NCBI RefSeq assembly: GCF_963576545.1
Contig: NW_026870560.1
Span: 684,501-748,500, forward strand
Length of the DNA: 64,000 nucleotides
Direction: 5' to 3'
Source: Limanda limanda
Lineage: Eukaryota; Chordata; Actinopteri; Pleuronectiformes; Pleuronectidae
Part shown: piece after piece, positions 1-9,249 of the stretch
Layout: each line of letters opens with the position of its first letter
Position numbering within the stretch: the stretch's first letter is position 1
The notes under the pieces: model-generated
Databases searched by the model: none
Told to the model about the DNA's origin: nothing
The model's input: the letters and a program-made list of their open reading frames with translations, nothing else
Program-made: the position numbers and the translations under genes

Positions 1-128
1 TAACCCTTCCGAAAGTCGGAGAAGCTCAAGGATGGTACCGATCGATGCGCGCTACCCCATTTAGTGGGGGTAGAGCCTACTTGCAAGTCTCTCCGACCTT
101 CACAAAAAAAGTTATTCAAGAATATCTC
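1..128 (+). repeat. Truncated A monomer at left window edge
   Basis: Only the last 128 bases of a Y-type A unit are present; the window starts inside its telomeric block. It directly precedes the first B. The truncation comes from the window cut, not from a biological break. Confidence 0.95.
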
Positions 129-283
129 CTCAGATTTGGGGGAATTTCGTCGGTCGACCTCTTCCGAAGGTCGTACAAGCTCGGGGATGGTACCAATCGA
201 TCCGCAGGACCCAAATTAGTCCAGATGCAACCACTTTCCAAGTCTCTCCGACCTTCACAAAAAAAGTTATTCAAGAATATCTC
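129..283 (+). repeat. Type B monomer (155 bp), representative copy
   Basis: This is the first B unit. Its first 32 bases are B-specific, contain a G5 run and a SalI palindrome (gtcgac), and have no telomeric repeats. The next 80 bases are the diverged counterpart of A bases 41-120, and the last 43 are the shared module. B units start at 129, 936, 1417, 2876, 3358, 5469, 6113, 6594, 7075, 7882, 8363, 8681, 9651, 10295, 10776, 11257, 12064, 12545, 12863, 14322, 14804, 15611, 15929 and 16736 in the left quarter. The remaining starts are listed under the domain entries. Every B is followed by an A unit. Confidence 0.97.
155..256 (+). other. Inverted arms in B monomer, representative
   Basis: In B, cgacct (155-160) pairs perfectly with aggtcg (168-173) around a 7-base loop. 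The overlapping gaaggtcg (166-173) is also the exact reverse complement of cgaccttc (249-256) in the shared module. The two pairings are mutually exclusive, so a single strand could switch between a local and a long-range stem. The second pairing corresponds to the long-range arms in A although the left-arm sequences differ. Confidence 0.55.
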
Positions 284-303
284 TTTCTCCTATGTGCTTT
301 CAT

Positions 304-324
304 CCCTAACCCTAACCCTAACCC
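304..324 (+). repeat. Interstitial telomeric block (CCCTAA)3CCC, representative
   Basis: Each A unit carries three CCCTAA repeats plus a further CCC, beginning at unit base 21. The minus strand therefore has exactly four GGG tracts separated by TTA, the minimum for an intramolecular G-quadruplex of the telomeric type (established for TTAGGG DNA in general; not tested here). The C-rich strand is the plus strand in every unit, the orientation a left-hand chromosome end would have. Point variants with CCCTAT occur in the blocks near 44622 and 56690 and keep four tracts. Telomerase-type function is not implied, because the block is an integral part of the satellite unit. Confidence 0.95.
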
Positions 325-328
325 TTCC

Positions 329-419
329 GAAAGTCGGAGAAGCTCAAGGATGGTACCGATCGATGCGCGCTACCCCATTTAGTGGGGGTAGAGCCTACTT
401 GCAAGTCTCTCCGACCTTC
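329..419 (+). other. Long-range inverted arms in A monomer, representative
   Basis: gaaagtcggag (329-339) pairs with ctccgaccttc (409-419) at 10 of 11 positions, with a single A-C mismatch. It encloses about 69 bp that includes the small Y hairpin. The right arm lies inside the shared 43-bp module. The B unit uses the same right arm with a differently mutated left arm, so pairing is kept in both monomers. Confidence 0.6.
370..391 (+). other. Small hairpin in the Y-type A monomer, representative
   Basis: ctacccc at 370-376 is the exact reverse complement of ggggtag at 385-391, with an 8-base spacer. An alternative register pairs cccca with tgggg around a 5-base loop. In N-type A units the left arm is caacccc, which breaks the sixth pair. 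In three copies (units with start codon-like atg at 852, 7798 and 11980) the right side has gttgggg instead of gtggggg. Type B has lost this hairpin, because the corresponding bases are the most diverged part of the A/B alignment. Confidence 0.7.
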
Positions 420-446
420 ACAAAAAAAGTTATTCAAGAATATCTC
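404..446 (+). repeat. 43-bp module shared by A and B monomers, representative
   Basis: The last 43 bases of the A and B consensus units are identical, while the 40 bases just before them are only about 58 percent identical. The module starts agtctctccgacc, has a run of seven A, and ends gaatatctc. It recurs about 397 times at 163- or 155-bp spacing. Rare variants exist: cctttac for ccttcac in one B lineage (for example B units at 3358, 5469, 16736 and 28491), gtttctcc in the A units before the B units at 8681, 12863, 24619, 30578, 33472, 36366 and 42162, and ccttcaaaa in the B' units at 56511, 58758 and 60524. It may be a protein-binding or recombination module; neither is shown. Confidence 0.9.
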
Positions 447-1571
447 TTTCTCCTATGTGCTTTCATCCCTAACCCTAACCCTAACCCTTCCGAAAGTCGG
501 AGAAGCTCAAGGATGGTACCGATCGATGCGCGCTACCCCATTTAGTGGGGGTAGAGCCTACTTGCAAGTCTCTCCGACCTTCACAAAAAAAGTTATTCAA
601 GAATATCTCTTTCTCCTATGTTCTTTCATCCCTAACCCTAACCCTAACCCTTCCGAAAGTCGGAGAAGCTCAAGGATGGTACCGATCGATGCGCGCTACC
701 CCATTTAGTGGGGGTAGAGCCTACTTGCAAGTCTCTCCGACCTTCACAAAAAAAGTTATTCAAGAATATCTCTTTCTCCTATGTGCTTTCATCCCTAACC
801 CTAACCCTAACCCTTCCGAAAGTCGGAGAAGCTCAAGGATGGTACTGATCGATGCGCGCAACCCCATTTAGTTGGGGTAGAGCCTACTTGCAAGTCTCTC
901 CGACCTTCACAAAAAAAGTTATTCAAGAATATCTCCTCAGATTTGGGGGAATTTCGTCGGTCGACCTCTTCCGAAGGTCGTACAAGCTCGGGGATGGTAC
1001 CAATCGATCCGCAGGACCCAAATTAGTCCAGATGCAACCACTTTCCAAGTCTCTCCGACCTTCACAAAAAAAGTTATTCAAGAATATCTCTTTCTCCTAT
1101 GTGCTTTCATCCCTAACCCTAACCCTAACCCTTCCGAAAGTCGGAGAAGCTCAAGGATGGTACCGATCGATGCGCGCTACCCCATTTAGTGGGGGTAGAG
1201 CCTACTTGCAAGTCTCTCCGACCTTCACAAAAAAAGTTATTCAAGAATATCTCTTTCTCCTATGTGCTTTCATCCCTAACCCTAACCCTAACCCTTCCGA
1301 AAGTCGGAGAAGCTCAAGGATGGTACCGATCGATGCGCGCAACCCCATTTAGTGGGGGTAGAGCCTACTTTCAAGTCTCTCCGACCTTCACAAAAAAAGT
1401 TATTCAAGAATATCTCCTCAGATTTGGGGGAATTTCGTCGGTCGACCTCTTCCGAAGGTCGTACAAGCTCGGGGATGGTACCAATCGATCTGCAGGACCC
1501 AAATTAGTCCAGATGCAACCACTTTCCAAGTCTCTCCGACCTTCACAAAAAAAGTTATTCAAAAATATCTC

Positions 1572-2875
1572 TTTCTCCTATGTGCTTTCATCCCTAACCC
1601 TAACCCTAACCCTTCCGAAAGTCGGAGAAGCTCAAGGATGGTACCGATCGATGCGCGCTACCCCATTTAGTGGGGGTAGAGCCTACTTGCAAGTCTCTCC
1701 GACCTTCACAAAAAAAGTTATTCAAGAATATCTCTTTCTCCTATGTGCTTTCATCCCTAACCCTAACCCTAACCCTTCCGAAAGTCGGAGAAGCTCAAGG
1801 ATGGTACCGATCGATGCGCGCTACCCCATTTAGTGGGGGTAGAGCCTACTTGCAAGTCTCTCCGACCTTCACAAAAAAAGTTATTCAAGAATATCTCTTT
1901 CTCCTATGTGCTTTCATCCCTAACCCTAACCCTAACCCTTCCGAAAGTCGGAGAAGCTCAAGGATGGTACCGATCGATGCGCGCAACCCCATTTAGTGGG
2001 GGTAGAGCCTACTTGCAAGTCTCTCCGACCTTCACAAAAAAAGTTATTCAAGAATATCTCTTTCTCCTATGTGCTTTCATCCCTAACCCTAACCCTAACC
2101 CTTCCGAAAGTCGGAGAAGCTCAAGGATGGTACCGATCGATGCGCGCTACCCCATTTAGTGGGGGTAGAGCCTACTTGCAAGTCTCTCCGACCTTCACAA
2201 AAAAAGTTATTCAAGAATATCTCTTTCTCCTATGTGCTTTCATCCCTAACCCTAACCCTAACCCTTCCGAAAGTCGGAGAAGCTCAAGGATGGTACCGAT
2301 CGATGCGCGCTACCCCATTTAGTGGGGGTAGAGCCTACTTGCAAGTCTCTCCGACCTTCACAAAAAAAGTTATTCAAGAATATCTCTTTCTCCTATGTGC
2401 TTTCATCCCTAACCCTAACCCTAACCCTTCCGAAAGTCGGAGAAGCTCAAGGATGGTACCGATCGATGCGCGCTACCCCATTTAGTGGGGGTAGAGCCTA
2501 CTTGCAAGTCTCTCCGACCTTCACAAAAAAAGTTATTCAAGAATATCTCTTTCTCCTATGTGCTTTCATCCCTAACCCTAACCCTAACCCTTCCGAAAGT
2601 CGGAGAAGCTCAAGGATGGTACTGATCGATGCGCGCTACCCCATTTAGTGGGGGTAGAGCCTACTTGCAAGTCTCTCCGACCTTCACAAAAAAAGTTATT
2701 CAAGAATATCTCTTTCTCCTATGTGCTTTCATCCCTAACCCTAACCCTAACCCTTCCGAAAGTCGGAGAAGCTCAAGGATGGTACTGATCGATGCGCGCA
2801 ACCCCATTTAGTGGGGGTAGAGCCTACTTGCAAGTCTCTCCGACCTTCACAAAAAAAGTTATTCAAGAATATCTC
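1572..2875 (+). repeat. 8-A block followed by B', copy 1
   Basis: The eight A units read Y Y N Y Y Y Y N, where the last Y and the last N carry gtactg, and they are followed by a B' unit. The same ladder precedes B' at 14322 and 43621, so this is a dispersed module of 1,304 bp. Compared with the copy at 13018, this one follows the B at 1417 directly and lacks one A+B dimer. Confidence 0.85.
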
Positions 2876-3031
2876 CTCAGATTTTGGGGGAATTTCGTCG
2901 GTCGACCTCTTCCGAAGGTCGTACAAGCTCGGGGATGGTACCAATCGATCTGCAGGACCCAAATTAGTCCAGATGCAACCACTTTCCAAGTCTCTCCGAC
3001 CTTCACAAAAAAAGTTATTCAAGAATATCTC
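2876..3031 (+). repeat. Type B' monomer (156 bp, extra T), representative copy
   Basis: B' has one extra T in the T-run just before the G5 run (four T rather than three). Every B' also has tctgcagg, which creates a PstI site, where most B units have tccgcagg. B' units start at 2876, 14322, 43621, 45717, 47813, 50066, 52162, 54421, 56511, 58758, 60524 and 63095, so ten of the twelve lie in the right third. The PstI variant without the extra T occurs in the B units at 1417, 11257 and 38950, which suggests that the base change came first or that recombination separated the two. The extra T brings 91-codon minus-strand frames into register, a by-product of length. Confidence 0.95.
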
Positions 3032-3512
3032 TTTCTCCTATGTGCTTTCATCCCTAACCCTAACCCTAACCCTTCCGAAAGTCGGAGAAGCTCAAGGATG
3101 GTACCGATCGATGCGCGCTACCCCATTTAGTGGGGGTAGAGCCTACTTGCAAGTCTCTCCGACCTTCACAAAAAAAGTTATTCAAGAATATCTCTTTCTC
3201 CTATGTGCTTTCATCCCTAACCCTAACCCTAACCCTTCCGAAAGTCGGAGAAGCTCAAGGATGGTACTGATCGATGCGCGCAACCCCATTTAGTGGGGGT
3301 AGAGCCTACTTGCAAGTCTCTCCGACCTTCACAAAAAAAGTTATTCAAGAATATCTCCTCAGATTTGGGGGAATTTCGTCGGTCGACCTCTTCCGAAGGT
3401 CGTACAAGCTCGGGGATGGTACCAATCGATCCGCAGACCCCAAATTAGTCCAGATGCAACCACTTTCCAAGTCTCTCCGACCTTTACAAAAAAAGTTATT
3501 CAAGAATATCTC

Positions 3513-5468
3513 TTTCTCCTATGTGCTTTCATCCCTAACCCTAACCCTAACCCTTCCGAAAGTCGGAGAAGCTCAAGGATGGTACCGATCGATGCGCGCT
3601 ACCCCATTTAGTGGGGGTAGAGCCTACTTGCAAGTCTCTCCGACCTTCACAAAAAAAGTTATTCAAGAATATCTCTTTCTCCTATGTGCTTTCATCCCTA
3701 ACCCTAACCCTAACCCTTCCGAAAGTCGGAGAAGCTCAAGGATGGTACCGATCGATGCGCGCTACCCCATTTAGTGGGGGTAGAGCCTACTTGCAAGTCT
3801 CTCCGACCTTCACAAAAAAAGTTATTCAAGAATATCTCTTTCTCCTATGTGCTTTCATCCCTAACCCTAACCCTAACCCTTCCGAAAGTCGGAGAAGCTC
3901 AAGGATGGTACCGATCGATGCGCGCTACCCCATTTAGTGGGGGTAGAGCCTACTTGCAAGTCTCTCCGACCTTCACAAAAAAAGTTATTCAAGAATATCT
4001 CTTTCTCCTATGTGCTTTCATCCCTAACCCTAACCCTAACCCTTCCGAAAGTCGGAGAAGCTCAAGGATGGTACCGATCGATGCGCGCAACCCCATTTAG
4101 TGGGGGTAGAGCCTACTTGCAAGTCTCTCCGACCTTCACAAAAAAAGTTATTCAAGAATATCTCTTTCTCCTATGTGCTTTCATCCCTAACCCTAACCCT
4201 AACCCTTCCGAAAGTCGGAGAAGCTCAAGGATGGTACCGATCGATGCGCGCTACCCCATTTAGTGGGGGTAGAGCCTACTTGCAAGTCTCTCCGACCTTC
4301 ACAAAAAAAGTTATTCAAGAATATCTCTTTCTCCTATGTGCTTTCATCCCTAACCCTAACCCTAACCCTTCCGAAAGTCGGAGAAGCTCAAGGATGGTAC
4401 CGATCGATGCGCGCTACCCCATTTAGTGGGGGTAGAGCCTACTTGCAAGTCTCTCCGACCTTCACAAAAAAAGTTATTCAAGAATATCTCTTTCTCCTAT
4501 GTGCTTTCATCCCTAACCCTAACCCTAACCCTTCCGAAAGTCGGAGAAGCTCAAGGATGGTACCGATCGATGCGCGCTACCCCATTTAGTGGGGGTAGAG
4601 CCTACTTGCAAGTCTCTCCGACCTTCACAAAAAAAGTTATTCAAGAATATCTCTTTCTCCTATGTGCTTTCATCCCTAACCCTAACCCTAACCCTTCCGA
4701 AAGTCGGAGAAGCTCAAGGATGGTACCGATCGATGCGCGCAACCCCATTTAGTGGGGGTAGAGCCTACTTGCAAGTCTCTCCGACCTTCACAAAAAAAGT
4801 TATTCAAGAATATCTCTTTCTCCTATGTGCTTTCATCCCTAACCCTAACCCTAACCCTTCCGAAAGTCGGAGAAGCTCAAGGATGGTACCGATCGATGCG
4901 CGCTACCCCATTTAGTGGGGGTAGAGCCTACTTGCAAGTCTCTCCGACCTTCACAAAAAAAGTTATTCAAGAATATCTCTTTCTCCTATGTGCTTTCATC
5001 CCTAACCCTAACCCTAACCCTTCCGAAAGTCGGAGAAGCTCAAGGATGGTACCGATCGATGCGCGCTACCCCATTTAGTGGGGGTAGAGCCTACTTGCAA
5101 GTCTCTCCGACCTTCACAAAAAAAGTTATTCAAGAATATCTCTTTCTCCTATGTGCTTTCATCCCTAACCCTAACCCTAACCCTTCCGAAAGTCGGAGAA
5201 GCTCAAGGATGGTACCGATCGATGCGCGCTACCCCATTTAGTGGGGGTAGAGCCTACTTGCAAGTCTCTCCGACCTTCACAAAAAAAGTTATTCAAGAAT
5301 ATCTCTTTCTCCTATGTGCTTTCATCCCTAACCCTAACCCTAACCCTTCCGAAAGTCGGAGAAGCTCAAGGATGGTACTGATCGATGCGCGCAACCCCAT
5401 TTAGTGGGGGTAGAGCCTACTTGCAAGTCTCTCCGACCTTCACAAAAAAAGTTATTCAAGAATATCTC
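3513..5468 (+). repeat. Longest run of A monomers (12 units), three Y-Y-Y-N tetramers
   Basis: Twelve consecutive A units lie between the B units at 3358 and 5469. Their hairpin-arm state reads Y Y Y N, Y Y Y N, Y Y Y N, so the run is three 652-bp tetramers without the B that normally follows N. The usual 4-A runs elsewhere read Y Y Y N then B. This looks either like amplification of an A tetramer or like loss of two B units; the sequence does not decide which. Confidence 0.85.
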
Positions 5469-8400
5469 CTCAGATTTGGGGGAATTTCGTCGGTCGACCT
5501 CTTCCGAAGGTCGTACAAGCTCGGGGATGGTACCAATCGATCCGCAGGACCCAAATTAGTCCAGATGCAACCACTTTCCAAGTCTCTCCGACCTTTACAA
5601 AAAAAGTTATTCAAGAATATCTCTTTCTCCTATGTGCTTTCATCCCTAACCCTAACCCTAACCCTTCCGAAAGTCGGAGAAGCTCAAGGATGGTACCGAT
5701 CGATGCGCGCTACCCCATTTAGTGGGGGTAGAGCCTACTTGCAAGTCTCTCCGACCTTCACAAAAAAAGTTATTCAAGAATATCTCTTTCTCCTATGTGC
5801 TTTCATCCCTAACCCTAACCCTAACCCTTCCGAAAGTCGGAGAAGCTCAAGGATGGTACTGATCGATGCGCGCAACCCCATTTAGTGGGGGTAGAGCCTA
5901 CTTGCAAGTCTCTCCGACCTTCACAAAAAAAGTTATTCAAGAATATCTCTTTCTCCTATGTGCTTTCATCCCTAACCCTAACCCTAACCCTTCCGAAAGT
6001 CGGAGAAGCTCAAGGATGGTACTGATCGATGCGCGCAACCCCATTTAGTGGGGGTAGAGCCTACTTGCAAGTCTCTCCGACCTTCACAAAAAAAGTTATT
6101 CAAGAATATCTCCTCAGATTTGGGGGAATTTCGTCGGTCGACCTCTTCCGAAGGTCGTACAAGCTCGGGGATGGTACCAATCGATCCGCAGGACCCAAAT
6201 TAGTCCAGATGCAACCACTTTCCAAGTCTCTCCGACCTTTACAAAAAAAGTTATTCAAGAATATCTCTTTCTCCTATGTGCTTTCATCCCTAACCCTAAC
6301 CCTAACCCTTCCGAAAGTCGGAGAAGCTCAAGGATGGTACCGATCGATGCGCGCTACCCCATTTAGTGGGGGTAGAGCCTACTTGCAAGTCTCTCCGACC
6401 TTCACAAAAAAAGTTATTCAAGAATATCTCTTTCTCCTATGTGCTTTCATCCCTAACCCTAACCCTAACCCTTCCGAAAGTCGGAGAAGCTCAAGGATGG
6501 TACTGATCGATGCGCGCAACCCCATTTAGTGGGGGTAGAGCCTACTTGCAAGTCTCTCCGACCTTCACAAAAAAAGTTATTCAAGAATATCTCCTCAGAT
6601 TTGGGGGAATTTCGTCGGTCGACCTCTTCCGAAGGTCGTACAAGCTCGGGGATGGTACCAATCGATCCGCAGGACCCAAATTAGTCCAGATGCAACCACT
6701 TTCCAAGTCTCTCCGACCTTTACAAAAAAAGTTATTCAAGAATATCTCTTTCTCCTATGTGCTTTCATCCCTAACCCTAACCCTAACCCTTCCGAAAGTC
6801 GGAGAAGCTCAAGGATGGTACCGATCGATGCGCGCTACCCCATTTAGTGGGGGTAGAGCCTACTTGCAAGTCTCTCCGACCTTCACAAAAAAAGTTATTC
6901 AAGAATATCTCTTTCTCCTATGTGCTTTCATCCCTAACCCTAACCCTAACCCTTCCGAAAGTCGGAGAAGCTCAAGGATGGTACCGATCGATGCGCGCTA
7001 CCCCATTTAGTGGGGGTAGAGCCTACTTGCAAGTCTCTCCGACCTTCACAAAAAAAGTTATTCAAGAATATCTCCTCAGATTTGGGGGAATTTCGTCGGT
7101 CGACCTCTTCCGAAGGTCGTACAAGCTCGGGGATGGTACCAATCGATCCGCAGGACCCAAATTAGTCCAGATGCAACCACTTTCCAAGTCTCTCCGACCT
7201 TCACAAAAAAAGTTATTCAAGAATATCTCTTTCTCCTATGTGCTTTCATCCCTAACCCTAACCCTAACCCTTCCGAAAGTCGGAGAAGCTCAAGGATGGT
7301 ACCGATCGATGCGCGCTACCCCATTTAGTGGGGGTAGAGCCTACTTGCAAGTCTCTCCGACCTTCACAAAAAAAGTTATTCAAGAATATCTCTTTCTCCT
7401 ATGTGCTTTCATCCCTAACCCTAACCCTAACCCTTCCGAAAGTCGGAGAAGCTCAAGGATGGTACCGATCGATGCGCGCTACCCCATTTAGTGGGGGTAG
7501 AGCCTACTTGCAAGTCTCTCCGACCTTCACAAAAAAAGTTATTCAAGAATATCTCTTTCTCCTATGTTCTTTCATCCCTAACCCTAACCCTAACCCTTCC
7601 GAAAGTCGGAGAAGCTCAAGGATGGTACCGATCGATGCGCGCTACCCCATTTAGTGGGGGTAGAGCCTACTTGCAAGTCTCTCCGACCTTCACAAAAAAA
7701 GTTATTCAAGAATATCTCTTTCTCCTATGTGCTTTCATCCCTAACCCTAACCCTAACCCTTCCGAAAGTCGGAGAAGCTCAAGGATGGTACTGATCGATG
7801 CGCGCAACCCCATTTAGTTGGGGTAGAGCCTACTTGCAAGTCTCTCCGACCTTCACAAAAAAAGTTATTCAAGAATATCTCCTCAGATTTGGGGGAATTT
7901 CGTCGGTCGACCTCTTCCGAAGGTCGTACAAGCTCGGGGATGGTACCAATCGATCCGCAGGACCCAAATTAGTCCAGATGCAACCACTTTCCAAGTCTCT
8001 CCGACCTTCACAAAAAAAGTTATTCAAGAATATCTCTTTCTCCTATGTGCTTTCATCCCTAACCCTAACCCTAACCCTTCCGAAAGTCGGAGAAGCTCAA
8101 GGATGGTACCGATCGATGCGCGCTACCCCATTTAGTGGGGGTAGAGCCTACTTGCAAGTCTCTCCGACCTTCACAAAAAAAGTTATTCAAGAATATCTCT
8201 TTCTCCTATGTGCTTTCATCCCTAACCCTAACCCTAACCCTTCCGAAAGTCGGAGAAGCTCAAGGATGGTACCGATCGATGCGCGCAACCCCATTTAGTG
8301 GGGGTAGAGCCTACTTTCAAGTCTCTCCGACCTTCACAAAAAAAGTTATTCAAGAATATCTCCTCAGATTTGGGGGAATTTCGTCGGTCGACCTCTTCCG

Positions 8401-9249
8401 AAGGTCGTACAAGCTCGGGGATGGTACCAATCGATCCGCAGGACCCAAATTAGTCCAGATGCAACCACTTTCCAAGTCTCTCCGACCTTCACAAAAAAAG
8501 TTATTCAAGAATATCTCTTTCTCCTATGTGCTTTCATCCCTAACCCTAACCCTAACCCTTCCGAAAGTCGGAGAAGCTCAAGGATGGTACCGATCGATGC
8601 GCGCTACCCCATTTAGTGGGGGTAGAGCCTACTTGCAAGTTTCTCCGACCTTCACAAAAAAAGTTATTCAAGAATATCTCCTCAGATTTGGGGGAATTTC
8701 GTCGGTCGACCTCTTCCGAAGGTTGTACAAGCTCGGGGATGGTACCAATCGATCCGCAGGACCCAAATTAGTCCAGATGCAACCACTTTCCAAGTCTCTC
8801 CGACCTTCACAAAAAAAGTTATTCAAGAATATCTCTTTCTCCTATGTGCTTTCATCCCTAACCCTAACCCTAACCCTTCCGAAAGTCGGAGAAGCTCAAG
8901 GATGGTACCGATCGATGCGCGCTACCCCATTTAGTGGGGGTAGAGCCTACTTGCAAGTCTCTCCGACCTTCACAAAAAAAGTTATTCAAGAATATCTCTT
9001 TCTCCTATGTGCTTTCATCCCTAACCCTAACCCTAACCCTTCCGAAAGTCGGAGAAGCTCAAGGATGGTACCGATCGATGCGCGCTACCCCATTTAGTGG
9101 GGGTAGAGCCTACTTGCAAGTCTCTCCGACCTTCACAAAAAAAGTTATTCAAGAATATCTCTTTCTCCTATGTGCTTTCATCCCTAACCCTAACCCTAAC
9201 CCTTCCGAAAGTCGGAGAAGCTCAAGGATGGTACCGATCGATGCGCGCA
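5068..9249 (+). repeat. 4,182-bp HOR, copy 1
   Basis: The sequence matches itself at a lag of 4,182 bp from about 5068 to about 9558, a little more than one period, as expected for a tandem duplication by unequal exchange. Shared private variants include the gttgggg hairpin variant (7798/11980 units), tgttctttc upstream of it, ggttgtac in the B unit at 8681 (and 12863), and three consecutive B units with cctttac. The left limit is set where the Y/N state of the A units first agrees between copies. B units inside start at 5469, 6113, 6594, 7075, 7882, 8363 and 8681. Confidence 0.85.

Larger units (their letters stand above)
284..446 (+). repeat. Type A monomer (163 bp), representative copy
   Basis: This is the first complete A unit and matches the majority form. 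Unit bases 1-40 are A-specific and end in the telomeric block. Bases 41-120 align without gaps to type B with 23 differences in 80. Bases 121-163 are the 43-bp module shared with B. Two recurrent subtypes exist. The Y form, as here, has ctacccc before the small hairpin. The N form has caacccc at the same place and often also gtactg instead of gtaccg a few bases upstream, which removes a KpnI site. N units mostly lie directly before a B unit. Because 163 is not a multiple of three, a frame shifts at every A-A junction. Confidence 0.97.

Noticed and set aside
129..283. CENP-B box
   Set aside because: The best candidate in B, tttcgtcggtcgacctc, has the ttcg start but not the required A or the CGGG end. 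The minus strand of A starting tttcggaag also fails.
284..446. Hammerhead ribozyme, common in some eukaryotic satellites of similar length
   Set aside because: Neither strand of A or B contains the ctgatga core with a correctly placed gaaa. The closest string, ctgatcgatg in N-type A units, lacks the conserved core.
129..446. tRNA-derived SINE or Pol III promoter
   Set aside because: ggtaccaatcgatcc in B only loosely resembles a B box and no A box lies at a suitable distance; there is no poly-A or poly-T tail and no target-site duplication.
2747..3022. Minus-strand 91-codon frames opposite each B' unit (12 copies)
   Set aside because: They appear only because the extra T of B' brings two stop-free stretches into one frame; the presence of the frame tracks this single indel exactly.
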